Positions 25,951-34,171 of a stretch of DNA of 44,985 bases are shown here, in pieces. The notes beneath the pieces are model-generated. The model was not told where the DNA came from. It did no database searches and worked only from the letters and a program-made list of their open reading frames with translations. The stretch is from NCBI GenBank assembly GCA_004552445.1, contig SFOJ01000006.1, forward strand, positions 1 through 44,985, written 5' to 3'. The DNA comes from Mollicutes bacterium (lineage in GTDB: Bacteria; Bacillota_I; Bacilli_A; RF39; UBA660). Both the position numbers and the translations under genes were made by a program. Positions within the stretch are counted from its first letter, which is position 1; each line of letters starts with the position of its first letter.

Positions 25951-27069
25951 CTACTTATATATTTTATAAGTTCCATTATCATATTCTTCTACAATCGTGG
26001 CATTAATACTTCTAGAAAAATTGATAATACTTTCATAATTAGTAACCTCACTAGGCTTTAAAAACAAATAGTTTACGAGACCTTTAAGTTTAATAGATTT
26101 TTGTTCTAGAGTATTTAAATGATAAACACCAATCATAACACCAGCATTTTTCAGCTCTTTTACTTTAATATCTCTAGAAATTAATTCACTATATGGTACA
26201 AGAAATACAAAATGATTAAGAGTTTTAGGCTCAATAATATTAAGCATTTTTGTAACATTAGTTCTAAGTCTAAAAAATCCATTCGGAAGTTTTATAAAAT
26301 ATAATGTATTTTTTTTATCAGAAAAAACATCTTTAACGACCTGAAAGCTTACATTTTCAGCTTCAATATACTTAAAATCTATTGCAAATTCATATTTGAT
26401 AAACGCATCATAAACATGATTGGAATCAATACCACTAAATTCTTCACTATCAAAATGAATTCTAGACATATAGTAATTAATACCATTTAAATTACCTACA
26501 ATATCATAATAAACTTTTAAAGGTGATTTTGATAACTCTCTTAAACACTTTTTATTTTCTTTGTTTTCTTTAGTAATATTTTTAATTATCTTAATGTAAT
26601 TATCATTAAACAATTCTTTTACTTCTGAATCAAAAAGTGATTTGTTCTTAACCTCAAACATCTTTATGATTTCATCATAACTATATTTATCTTCAGTTAA
26701 AGAATTTGAATATTCTTCCAAAGCTATATTTAAAAGAATAAGTTTAGCAACTAAATAATACCAATCAAATAACTTCTTATTATTAATCAAATCTAAGTAA
26801 TCAACTACATTTTCAAAAATAAGTAAAAGCATTCTTTTTGGTACAATACTAACTACACCATATTTTTCAAATATTTCTGTATATTCTTCTAGAGCTTTAT
26901 CTATGTTTCTATTTCCAAAAAAGAAGTCTTGATAGAATTTATCTATACATATTTCAAAGTCTTCCATTTCTTTTGGATATGGAACAATCTCATCACGAAT
27001 AAGTATATCTACGTTTTTAAGAATGCATTTAGCTTTTTGTTTTAGAAAAACATCTGCTATGCACCTCAT
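25951..27069 (-). CDS. first gene of the surface locus; possible degenerate EAL-like domain
   Basis: A 372-residue soluble protein with no leader. Residues 1-200 are helical. The last 100 residues alternate strands and helices and resemble the end of an EAL (cyclic-di-GMP phosphodiesterase) barrel: L-K-N-A-G-V-M-I-G-V, a Leu-rich step, then L-F-L-K-P-S-E-V and I-I-N-F-S-R-S-I-N-A-T-I-V-E-E. The catalytic E-A-L, D-D-F and related acidic residues are absent, so if the fold is right it would be a sensor, not an enzyme. AAGGAGG precedes the ATG and a good promoter lies just upstream, so this gene leads the operon (8 bases to the next gene). Confidence 0.5.
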   Translation of the reverse strand: MRCIADVFLKQKAKCILKNVDILIRDEIVPYPKEMEDFEICIDKFYQDFFFGNRNIDKALEEYTEIFEKYGVVSIVPKRMLLLIFENVVDYLDLINNKKLFDWYYLVAKLILLNIALEEYSNSLTEDKYSYDEIIKMFEVKNKSLFDSEVKELFNDNYIKIIKNITKENKENKKCLRELSKSPLKVYYDIVGNLNGINYYMSRIHFDSEEFSGIDSNHVYDAFIKYEFAIDFKYIEAENVSFQVVKDVFSDKKNTLYFIKLPNGFFRLRTNVTKMLNIIEPKTLNHFVFLVPYSELISRDIKVKELKNAGVMIGVYHLNTLEQKSIKLKGLVNYLFLKPSEVTNYESIINFSRSINATIVEEYDNGTYKIYK

Positions 27070-27103
27070 TATTTCCTCCTTACCCTATACATTATACAAA
27101 CTA

Positions 27104-27132
27104 ATTATATAATAGTTTTATAAAAAACACAA
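27104..27132 (-). promoter_or_regulatory. promoter of the SipW/TasA-like surface operon
   Basis: TTGTGT (27132-27127), a 17-base spacer and TATAAT (27109-27104). A second TATAAT at 27096-27091, preceded by TTTG, could serve as an alternative -10 box. Confidence 0.6.
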
Positions 27133-27143
27133 TATTTTAACAT

Positions 27144-27166
27144 AAAAAAAGAAGAATAAATCTTCT
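27144..27166 (-). terminator. terminator of the 112-aa gene
   Basis: A six-bp stem (AGAAGA with TCTTCT, 27150-27166), a five-base loop and U7 on the minus strand. It separates the 112-aa gene from the surface operon promoter. Confidence 0.75.
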
Positions 27167-27173
27167 AATATAT

Positions 27174-27512
27174 TTATAAAACTATATGTCTACTTCTAGA
27201 AATTATATTTTTATAATTCTTTAAACTATTTTGATCATTATTTTGATTTAAAGTTTTTCCTAATGCAGTTATACATCCAATTTTTTGATTTGGTGTTAAT
27301 TTAGCAAGTTTTACAACCTTACAAGACATTAAAAATCTCATAATATTATCTATATAACCAAGTGTATGACTTGTAGAATTATAAGCATAATACACTATAT
27401 CTCCATTACTTATTTCTTTAGAGAAAAATAAAAATGAACCATCTTTTTTTAATTTACCATTTACCACTTTTAATGGAACATATACTTCTACATCTGAATG
27501 TTCATCTACCAT
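27174..27512 (-). CDS. small protein of unknown function
   Basis: A 112-residue soluble protein, beta-rich at the start (V-Y-V-P-L-K-V-V-N-G-K-L) and helical in the middle, with three tyrosines in I-V-Y-Y-A-Y-N and two Cys. No known family recognised. It has its own promoter (TTGACA/TAAAAT) and terminator, and AGAGGTG before the ATG. It is transcribed divergently from the transglutaminase-like gene, with a 133-base gap that holds both promoters. Confidence 0.65.
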   Translation of the reverse strand: MVDEHSDVEVYVPLKVVNGKLKKDGSFLFFSKEISNGDIVYYAYNSTSHTLGYIDNIMRFLMSCKVVKLAKLTPNQKIGCITALGKTLNQNNDQNSLKNYKNIISRSRHIVL

Positions 27513-27530
27513 ATAAACACCTCTAGTATT

Positions 27531-27560
27531 ATTTTACATTATATAAATACCTATTGTCAA
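27531..27560 (-). promoter_or_regulatory. promoter of the 112-aa gene
   Basis: A perfect TTGACA (27560-27555), an 18-base spacer and TAAAAT (27536-27531). Confidence 0.7.
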
Positions 27561-27592
27561 ACCTGTTAACAATAATTTAATTCATCTTAATA

Positions 27593-27621
27593 TTGGTAAC
27601 ATCATAGTTTTATGCTATACT
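27593..27621 (+). promoter_or_regulatory. promoter of the transglutaminase-like gene
   Basis: TTGGTA (27593-27598), a 17-base spacer and TATACT (27616-27621), followed by AAGGAG and the ATG at 27646. Confidence 0.7.
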
Positions 27622-27645
27622 TATATAAGAATAAGGAGAACATCT

Positions 27646-29109
27646 ATGATAGTAAATTCAAACTATGATACAAGACTTAAAGTAATTGAAGATGACATTA
27701 TTAATTCTATTAAACCAGAATGGAATAAAGATGAAATAATAAGATACGTTTATTTATATATAGGCAAAATTATTTCAAAAAATGTTGATTTTTTCTATTC
27801 ATTAGGTAGAAAACTAGAATATAAAAATTATTCATTTGATAAATTAAAAAGGACATATGAAAGCAAAAGAATTACTAATTTATCAGTTATATGCAAATCA
27901 TCAGCAATTATACTAAAAAGAATATATGATAGACTCGGCATAGAAAGTGAATTAATGGAAACAGTTGACTACAATCAATTCACTGATGAAGAAACTAAAG
28001 AAACATTAGATGTTCATCACTGGTTCTTATGCGTCACTGGAGAAAATAATAAAAAATACTTTTTAACAATTATACCTGATTTATTTTTTATACAATTTAA
28101 TATGAAAACCAAACACTTTGCTAATAGAATCGAATATTATAGAGAAGTTGATGGAAAAAAAATTCAAGTATATAAAGGACCAGAAATAAAAAACACAGTA
28201 TTAACTGAAGAAGAAATAGAAAAAATAGATGAAAAAATTGGATATATTATTCCTTACTATATTGAAGAAAAAAATGGTAAAAGAAAAAGATACAATGGCT
28301 ATGATGATATATTTATAGATAATCTCAAAATGTATTCAAGAAAAAACACTTATCTTATTGAACTAGGATATGATACTGATTTCTTTAAAGATATAACAAA
28401 TTATAAAGTTAATAATTTAACTATAGAAGAATATTTAAACACACAAAAATTTGAGATGAATGAAATAGATAAATGGATAGAATATATAAAAGAAAGAGCT
28501 TCATTCTATGGACATGACCCAGAACAAGATAAAGATGTAAATGGAAAAATAAAAGCATTAAGAAAAACACTTGAAAATAAAGATGCTAAAAAATATAGAA
28601 AAGTTATAGGTCAACTTGGTATCAATTTTGTAGATGAAAAATATAAAATAGATGAAAATGGATACTGCTCATTAACATATATAGAAAAAAAGTTTGAATA
28701 TTTATTTCCCAAATTCTTTTCATGTAATGAATCAGTAAAGCCTTTAACATCAAAATTTACCGGTTTAGCAGAAAAATTAGATTTCATTGATATGTTTATT
28801 GAAAATATGTTCCCCGAATTAAAAGAATATAAAGCTAGCGCTGGCATTAAAATTAACCCTAAATATTCTTTAGTAAGAAATAGAATTCAAAGATACGTTG
28901 TTTACTCAACAAAAAGAAAAAAATATGACATAATATTTTCAATAGATAATAGTAATACTTATTATTACTTCAACCCTATAAGTGGAAAGTTCGCTAAAAT
29001 TGGCAACTTGCTAAACTTAATAAGTGATGAATTCATTATAGTAAGTGATGAACTTAAAAACAGAATGAGAGAAGTTGAAAATATAGAAAAGCCAACCAAA
29101 ATTTTATAA
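27646..29109 (+). CDS. transglutaminase/cysteine-protease-fold protein
   Basis: A 487-residue soluble protein. The N-terminal third holds a likely Cys-His-Asp triad in transglutaminase-like order: Cys83 in L-S-V-I-C-K-S-S-A at the start of a helix, His124/His125 in V-H-H-W-F-L-C-V, and Asp145 in I-I-P-D-L. Circularly ordered triads like this occur in bacterial transglutaminase-like proteases and some acyltransferases. The C-terminal half has no recognised domain. No leader is present, so it acts in the cytoplasm. It has its own promoter and terminator. Catalytic class is inferred from motif order only. Confidence 0.65.
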   Translation: MIVNSNYDTRLKVIEDDIINSIKPEWNKDEIIRYVYLYIGKIISKNVDFFYSLGRKLEYKNYSFDKLKRTYESKRITNLSVICKSSAIILKRIYDRLGIESELMETVDYNQFTDEETKETLDVHHWFLCVTGENNKKYFLTIIPDLFFIQFNMKTKHFANRIEYYREVDGKKIQVYKGPEIKNTVLTEEEIEKIDEKIGYIIPYYIEEKNGKRKRYNGYDDIFIDNLKMYSRKNTYLIELGYDTDFFKDITNYKVNNLTIEEYLNTQKFEMNEIDKWIEYIKERASFYGHDPEQDKDVNGKIKALRKTLENKDAKKYRKVIGQLGINFVDEKYKIDENGYCSLTYIEKKFEYLFPKFFSCNESVKPLTSKFTGLAEKLDFIDMFIENMFPELKEYKASAGIKINPKYSLVRNRIQRYVVYSTKRKKYDIIFSIDNSNTYYYFNPISGKFAKIGNLLNLISDEFIIVSDELKNRMREVENIEKPTKIL

Positions 29110-29128
29110 AAGACTGTAAAGTCTTTTT
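29108..29128 (+). terminator. terminator of the transglutaminase-like gene
   Basis: An eight-bp stem (29108-29115 with 29120-29127), a GTAA tetraloop and T5, overlapping the TAA stop at 29107-29109. Confidence 0.85.
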
Positions 29129-29131
29129 AAT

Positions 29132-29160
29132 TTAACAAAAATATTTATTTGGAATATATT
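29132..29160 (+). promoter_or_regulatory. promoter of the ABC importer operon
   Basis: TTAACA (29132-29137), a 17-base spacer and TATATT (29155-29160), 20 bases before the start codon at 29180. The 50-base leader is too short for a TPP or other known riboswitch. Confidence 0.65.
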
Positions 29161-29179
29161 ACTATGAAAGTGAGGTTGT

Positions 29180-30148
29180 ATGAAAAAAATAATTCTTATA
29201 ATAGTAACTATATTTTTAATATTTATAATTGGTTTTTCTTTTAAGAAAGACGAAAGTAAAAAAATTGTTGTTTCAGAAGTTACACATTCAGTATTTTATA
29301 GTCCTTGGTACGTTGCACTTGAAAATAAATATTTTGAAAGTGAAGGACTAGATATCGAAGTTGTTTTAACTCCAGGTGCCGATAAAGTAGCTGCTTCTGT
29401 AATATCAGAAGATGCAACTATTGGTTTCTCTGGACCAGAAGCTACTGTTTATATTTATAATAATAGTAATGAAAAATTAGTAACATTCGCATCACTTACT
29501 AAAAGAGATGGACAATTCATAGTTGGAGACTGTAAATACAAAGATAATTTTAGTATATTAGATTTAAAAGGTAAAAAAGTTTTAGCTGGAAGAAGTGGAG
29601 GCATGCCATTACTTATGTTTAAGTATGCTTTAAAAGAATCAAATATTAATGAGAAAAATGTTGATATAGATACATCTATTGATTTCGCATCTCTAACAGG
29701 AGCATATATAAGTGGTCATGGAGATTTTGTTAATCTTTTTGAACCAAATGCATTAAAAGTAGAAAAAGAAAACAAAGGATGTGTATTATCATCTTTAGGT
29801 AATATATCAGGCACTGTTCCCTACACCACATTCTACGCAAAAGAAAGCTATATAAAAAAAAATAAAGATATAATAAAAAAATTCAATAAAGCGTTAAACA
29901 AAGGATTAGAATTCGTTCATAAAAATGATTCTAAAACAATAGCTAATGCTATTAAAAATCAATTTAGTGATACTAATATAGAAGATTTAATAACTATTGT
30001 TGATAGATATAAAAAAGCTGATTCTTGGTATAAAACTACATATATAAATAAAAAAGATTATAATAGACTATTAGATATTATGATATATGGTAAAACAATA
30101 GATAAGAAAATTAACATAGATGATTTAATAACAAATGAATACATCTAA
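29180..30148 (+). CDS. NMT1/THI5/SsuA-like substrate-binding protein of an ABC importer
   Basis: A 322-residue extracytoplasmic binding protein. After an N-terminal hydrophobic segment (3-20) the pattern S-P-W-Y-V-A-L-E-N-K-Y-F-E-S-E-G-L-D matches the NMT1/SsuA opening (P-x-Y-V-A-x-E-x-G-Y-F-x-x-E-G-L-D). G-F-S-G-P-E-A and D-L-K-G-K-K-V-L-A-G-R also fit. Family members bind thiamine pyrimidine precursors, sulfonates, taurine, nitrate or riboflavin; the ligand cannot be told here. There is no lipobox cysteine, so it probably stays tethered by its N-terminal helix. GAGGT precedes the ATG. It overlaps the ATPase gene by 14 bases. Confidence 0.85.
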   Translation: MKKIILIIVTIFLIFIIGFSFKKDESKKIVVSEVTHSVFYSPWYVALENKYFESEGLDIEVVLTPGADKVAASVISEDATIGFSGPEATVYIYNNSNEKLVTFASLTKRDGQFIVGDCKYKDNFSILDLKGKKVLAGRSGGMPLLMFKYALKESNINEKNVDIDTSIDFASLTGAYISGHGDFVNLFEPNALKVEKENKGCVLSSLGNISGTVPYTTFYAKESYIKKNKDIIKKFNKALNKGLEFVHKNDSKTIANAIKNQFSDTNIEDLITIVDRYKKADSWYKTTYINKKDYNRLLDIMIYGKTIDKKINIDDLITNEYI

Positions 30149-30887
30149 TATTTTAGAAGTAAAAAACATATCTAAAGTTTACCATACAATCGAAGGAGAA
30201 ATAGAAGCATTAAACAATATAAGTTTTAATATAAATTCAGGAGACTTTATCGGTCTTATAGGTCCTTCTGGTTGTGGAAAAAGTTCTATACTAAATATAA
30301 TATCTAATCTTGATAAAAATTATAAAGGAAATATAAATATTAAAAATGGTATAAAAGTTTCATATATGCTTCAAGAAGATGCATTATTTCCATGGCTAAC
30401 TGTTCTTGATAATGCTTTGCTTGGTTTAAGAATTAAACATAAACTTACTAAAGATAATAAAGAGTATGTTGTATCTCTATTAAAAAAATATGGTTTATAC
30501 AATTTTATTAATAAATATCCTAATTCTCTATCCGGAGGCATGAAACAAAGGCTAGCACTCATTAGAACATTAGCAATGAAACCTGATATATTACTTTTAG
30601 ATGAACCATATAGTGCTCTTGATTATCAAACAAGATTAAAAGTTGGAGATGATGTATTTAAAATCATTAAAGAAGAAAATAAAACTGTTGTAATAGTAAC
30701 TCATGATATTGCTGAAGCAATATCTATGTGTAATAAAATAATAGTATTCTCCAAAAGACCAGCTATTATTAAAAATATTCATGAAATAAATTTATCAAAC
30801 AAAAGCACACCAATAAATAATAGAGAATCCAAAGAATTTAAAGATTATTATAAACTTATCTGGAAGGAAATAGATAATAGTGAGTAA
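30135..30887 (+). CDS. ABC importer ATP-binding subunit (SsuB/TauB/ThiZ type)
   Basis: A 250-residue ATPase. It has Walker A G-P-S-G-C-G-K-S (about 43-50), Q-loop M-L-Q-E-D-A-L-F-P-W (78-87), signature L-S-G-G-M-K-Q-R (132-139), Walker B L-L-L-D-E-P-Y-S-A-L-D and the switch His in V-T-H-D-I-A-E-A. The F-P-W after the Q-loop and H-D-I-x-E-A are typical of the nitrate/sulfonate/taurine group. The start lies 14 bases inside the previous gene with no ribosome binding site of its own, so translation is coupled. Located at the inner membrane face with the permease. Confidence 0.95.
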   Translation: MNTSNILEVKNISKVYHTIEGEIEALNNISFNINSGDFIGLIGPSGCGKSSILNIISNLDKNYKGNINIKNGIKVSYMLQEDALFPWLTVLDNALLGLRIKHKLTKDNKEYVVSLLKKYGLYNFINKYPNSLSGGMKQRLALIRTLAMKPDILLLDEPYSALDYQTRLKVGDDVFKIIKEENKTVVIVTHDIAEAISMCNKIIVFSKRPAIIKNIHEINLSNKSTPINNRESKEFKDYYKLIWKEIDNSE

Positions 30888-31656
30888 TGAACATAAAAAA
30901 TATCTAAAAAAATTAAAACTTAATAAATTATCAATAACTATCACACAGTTTAGTATATTTATATTTTTTATAATTATTTGGCAATATCTAGCCGATCATA
31001 ATTATATAAATTCTTTTATCACTAGTTCTCCATCTAGAATAATGAATACTATCTCCAAACTTTATATTGAAAATAATTTATTTATTCATATATGGATTAC
31101 AATAAAAGAAACTATTATTTCTTTTATTATAACTACTCTAGTATCTATTATTATATCAATAATTTTATATGAAAGTAATTTTCTTTCCAAAGTTATTGAT
31201 CCATATCTTACTATACTAAATAGTCTTCCAAAAGTTGCATTAGGTCCTATAATTATTATATGGATAGGTGCCAATCAAAATGGAATTATTGTTATGGCAA
31301 TACTAATTTCCATTATTGTAAGTATTCAAACTATTTATAATGGATTCATTAACACTGATAAATTAAAGATTAAATTATTAAATACATTTAACGCTACTAA
31401 AAAAGATATATTGTTTTATGTAGTAATTCCATCAAATAAAAGCACTATTATTAATACATTAAAAATAAATATATCAATGTGTTTAATAGGAGTTATTATG
31501 GGAGAATTTTTAACTTCTAAAGCAGGAATTGGATATTTAATATTATATGGTTCTCAAGTATTTAATTTAGATTTAGTAATGACAGGTATATTTTTATTAA
31601 CAATCATTTCAATAATTATGTACAAAATTATTTCAGAGATAAGTAAAAGAAGTTAA
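30880..31656 (+). CDS. ABC importer permease (SsuC/TauC/ThiX type)
   Basis: A 258-residue membrane protein with six hydrophobic segments and the BPD_transp_1 coupling region: L-P-K-V-A-L-G-P-I-I-I-I-W-I-G (about 115-129) and the later E-F-L-T-S-K-A-G-I-G-Y-L-I (about 209-221). The start is a GTG at 30880 overlapping the ATPase stop by eight bases, with AAGGA about ten bases upstream. It completes a three-gene importer; no substrate-specific enzyme gene is nearby. Confidence 0.92.
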   Translation: MSNEHKKYLKKLKLNKLSITITQFSIFIFFIIIWQYLADHNYINSFITSSPSRIMNTISKLYIENNLFIHIWITIKETIISFIITTLVSIIISIILYESNFLSKVIDPYLTILNSLPKVALGPIIIIWIGANQNGIIVMAILISIIVSIQTIYNGFINTDKLKIKLLNTFNATKKDILFYVVIPSNKSTIINTLKINISMCLIGVIMGEFLTSKAGIGYLILYGSQVFNLDLVMTGIFLLTIISIIMYKIISEISKRS

Positions 31657-31673
31657 TAATTGTTAACTTCTTT
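31646..31673 (+). terminator. terminator of the ABC importer operon
   Basis: An 11-bp stem (31646-31656 with 31663-31673) and a six-base loop, followed by TATTATTATT. The permease stop codon (31654-31656) is at the top of the first arm. Confidence 0.75.
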
Positions 31674-31902
31674 ATTATTATTCAATACAAACTTATCTCT
31701 TATGTATCTACATTGTTTTAATTATTATTTTATCTATTAATACTTCTTTTTCTTTAATAACTATATAAGATTAACTAGAACTATTAAGACTATTCTTATT
31801 ATCATTTTACACCTATAAATGTAAACAACACATTATTTACGTTAACAATGTAAATAATGATTTTACTGACTAATACTACTTCCTTATATTTAAAATATAT
31901 TA
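31674..31902. other. intergenic stretch with a perfect 10-bp inverted repeat
   Basis: This gap between convergent genes holds CATTATTTAC at 31831-31840 and its exact reverse complement at 31850-31859, spaced by nine bases, plus extra TTTAC/GTAAA half-sites at 31806-31826. There is no U-run, so it does not look like a terminator. A 14-codon minus-strand frame with AGGTG before its ATG (about 31764-31808) follows it. No further gene is visible. Confidence 0.5.
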
Positions 31903-32601
31903 CTAGTTAATTTTCTTATATAGAAATAATGTTGCAACAAATAATATCAATATAATTACACCACCTGTAATATACCAACCATTTAATCCACTTACAACTT
32001 TATCTTTACTAATTGCAAAATAAATATTATTATCCTCTTGATTAATAGTCCAAGTAGCTATATCTCCATCAACATTTTTTGAATTAGTATTAAGTAATTT
32101 ATCTTTAGCTTCAATTTTAAACTGCATACCTTCAACATACCTACATGTATAATAACCAGATAAATTATAATAATATGCTTCATCATCTTCTCTAATAAAC
32201 TTTATACTAAAACAATTATTAAATATATTGTTATTTTTAAAATCATTATATTTATATTTATAAGTATATTCATATATAAAATTATCGTTATTTTGTGTTA
32301 ATTTTCCACTATATTTGTAAGTATCAACATTAGCAAAACTATTTATTTTATTTTCATTAAACAATTTTTCAGAACCGGTTTTAACCTGATAATTAGTATA
32401 TTTTCTATTAATCATCAAATCTTCATCAGTATCATTTACATATTTAGTATATTCATCAACATTATATTTAATTGTTATTTTTGATTCTATATCATTTTCG
32501 CCAAAATTATAATATATTTCACTAGTACAACCAGTACATAAAGCAATAATAAATAAGAATAAAAATAACTCTTTAAATTTAAGAAATTTTGTAACTTGCA
32601 T
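31903..32601 (-). CDS. lipoprotein with a C-terminal membrane segment
   Basis: A 232-residue exported protein. The N-terminal leader ends L-C-T-G-C, a lipobox, so the Cys would be lipidated. A beta-rich Tyr/Asn-rich body follows (Y-N-F-G-E-N-D-I-E-S-K-I-T-I-K-Y) and a hydrophobic segment (about 207-228) ends in K-K-I-N. Lipid anchor plus a C-terminal membrane helix is an unusual double attachment. The ATG at 32601 is chosen for GGAG at nine bases; earlier ATG codons are too close to it. It overlaps the C39-like gene by 23 bases and is the last gene of this SipW operon. Family unknown. Confidence 0.7.
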   Translation of the reverse strand: MQVTKFLKFKELFLFLFIIALCTGCTSEIYYNFGENDIESKITIKYNVDEYTKYVNDTDEDLMINRKYTNYQVKTGSEKLFNENKINSFANVDTYKYSGKLTQNNDNFIYEYTYKYKYNDFKNNNIFNNCFSIKFIREDDEAYYYNLSGYYTCRYVEGMQFKIEAKDKLLNTNSKNVDGDIATWTINQEDNNIYFAISKDKVVSGLNGWYITGGVIILILFVATLFLYKKIN

Positions 32602-33541
32602 ATCCATCAACTCCAGAATAATCAAATAAATTTGTTATATTTGCACCAGGATCTATAATATAAACATTATCCCCTTCTACTCTATCAACAAAAACCCAGT
32701 GTCCTCCGCCTTTTACATAAGCAATAACATATTCTCCTCTATTTAATGCTTGCCTTAATTGTTCTGCTTTATGAGAATTTGAACCAGTTAAACTAGTTTG
32801 ACCTTGATATTTAAAATTTGGTGCTAAATTAGTCACAACATTCCAACATAATAAATTTCCAGAATATCCTCCATTATTATTCATCCAATTGACAAAAGTT
32901 GCAGGATTTAGAATTGGAATATTTAATCTTACACCACTCTTAGCTAAAGCTATCGCTACAGAGGTAGAAGTACATCCTGCACCACAAATAGTCTGAGTAC
33001 TACCCATTCTATTGCTTCCCCAATTTTTATCACATTGTTTCCAAGTTCTATAGTCCCCTGTAGATTCATAATTCGAACTACCACCATAAGTTGCTCCCTG
33101 AGCATTCTTTTTAACTCTTTCAGCTTCTGCTCTTGCAGCTTCTTCAGCAACTTTTTTATTATATTCAGCTAGTCTTTCATCATTTATTTTTTGCATTGCT
33201 TCTTCTTCACTTTTTCTTTGTGCAATATATTCAGGTGTTGCACTTGAAAAGCAAGTTCTATATTCACTATTACCAGGAGATAATTTAGTTAAAACATTAA
33301 CAAATGTTGGAATCATAAATATAACAATAGTAGCAATCATTTTTTTAGTAGCACTAGCTTTGATTTTATTTAATAATTCAGGATCACCATTCATTAATTC
33401 TTTAACAATATTAATCATTAAAGATAACATTAAAATAATAGGAACAACTACACTAATTATCATAATTATGGTTTTAATGATAAGCATAACATTAAGAACA
33501 GCCGAATTATCACATATAGCTAATAAGTACATAAAAATCAC
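32579..33541 (-). CDS. membrane-anchored peptidase C39-like (papain-fold) protein
   Basis: A 320-residue protein. The first 90 residues hold two strong hydrophobic helices (about 18-45 and 69-88) in an arrangement resembling small pilin-like/VirB2-type membrane proteins. A Glu/Ala/Lys coiled linker (about 108-145) follows. The C-terminal domain matches peptidase C39-like proteins: W-K-Q-C-D-K-N-W-G, the nucleophile Cys190 in G-A-G-C-T-S-T-S, His281 in G-G-H-W-V-F-V-D and Asp297 in Y-I-I-D-P-G. Such domains cleave Gly-Gly leaders, peptidoglycan peptides or isopeptides. It lies four bases after SipW, so processing of the nearby TasA-like proteins is a fair guess. AGAGGTG precedes the ATG. Confidence 0.75.
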   Translation of the reverse strand: MIFMYLLAICDNSAVLNVMLIIKTIIMIISVVVPIILMLSLMINIVKELMNGDPELLNKIKASATKKMIATIVIFMIPTFVNVLTKLSPGNSEYRTCFSSATPEYIAQRKSEEEAMQKINDERLAEYNKKVAEEAARAEAERVKKNAQGATYGGSSNYESTGDYRTWKQCDKNWGSNRMGSTQTICGAGCTSTSVAIALAKSGVRLNIPILNPATFVNWMNNNGGYSGNLLCWNVVTNLAPNFKYQGQTSLTGSNSHKAEQLRQALNRGEYVIAYVKGGGHWVFVDRVEGDNVYIIDPGANITNLFDYSGVDGYASYKIS

Positions 33542-33544
33542 CTC

Positions 33545-34159
33545 TTAAATATTTCCATGTTCATTTTCCATACTCAATAGTTTACTTTTAAGTAAAAATA
33601 ACCTAAAAATCTTATATATATCATACGAAATAATAACAAGGGCAGGAATCATTATAGCAATAATCCATCCACCTTTAGACGCTAAGAAAAATTGTACTCT
33701 ACCTAATTGTGGTATTTTAAACATAACTTTACCAACGACATTACTTGGAATAACTTTTTCTTCATCAGCTTTAGGATTAGCATCACCTTTAACTCTGAAC
33801 ATTTTTCCAGAATTTGGAACGTTAACAACTTCAATAATTCTATGTGTTATTGGAGTTCCTCCAAAAAAAGAATTAGTAGAATAAAAAGTAATTATATCTC
33901 CTTCTTTTAATTTGTCTGTATCAATCCTCATGGTAAAAGCAACATCATATACATTTAAAGTTCCAGTCATACTAGGACTAATTATTGTATATAAACCAAA
34001 TAAAGGCTTTTTACCTTGTTTTTGAGCAATCTTTCCACTAATTACATAAAATATTAAAAATGCAGCAATAGCCATGAGAATGCAAATAATAGTATAACTT
34101 ATAATTTTATAAATCATTTTAAATACTTTTTTTCTTTTAATTTTTTTATCCTCTTCCAT
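33545..34159 (-). CDS. sipW: signal peptidase I, SipW (ER-type) subfamily
   Basis: A 204-residue membrane protease, the third of its kind in the window. The catalytic Ser is in S-P-S-M-T-G and the dyad His in I-T-H-R-I-I, with G-D-I-I-T-F and K-G-D-A-N-P-K-A-D as the other boxes. It has membrane helices at 16-38 and near 165-187. It sits between a TasA-like substrate (12 bases upstream) and the C39-like gene. GGAG precedes the ATG. Confidence 0.95.
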   Translation of the reverse strand: MEEDKKIKRKKVFKMIYKIISYTIICILMAIAAFLIFYVISGKIAQKQGKKPLFGLYTIISPSMTGTLNVYDVAFTMRIDTDKLKEGDIITFYSTNSFFGGTPITHRIIEVVNVPNSGKMFRVKGDANPKADEEKVIPSNVVGKVMFKIPQLGRVQFFLASKGGWIIAIMIPALVIISYDIYKIFRLFLLKSKLLSMENEHGNI

Positions 34160-34171
34160 AAATAAACTCCA

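Noticed and set aside
29129..29179. TPP or other riboswitch before the NMT1-type importer
   Set aside because: The space between terminator and start is about 50 bases and is filled by a promoter; no aptamer-like structure fits.
31764..31808. 14-codon minus-strand hydrophobic frame with AGGTG before its ATG
   Set aside because: Too short and the ribosome binding site too close to call as a gene; mentioned only as part of the intergenic region.
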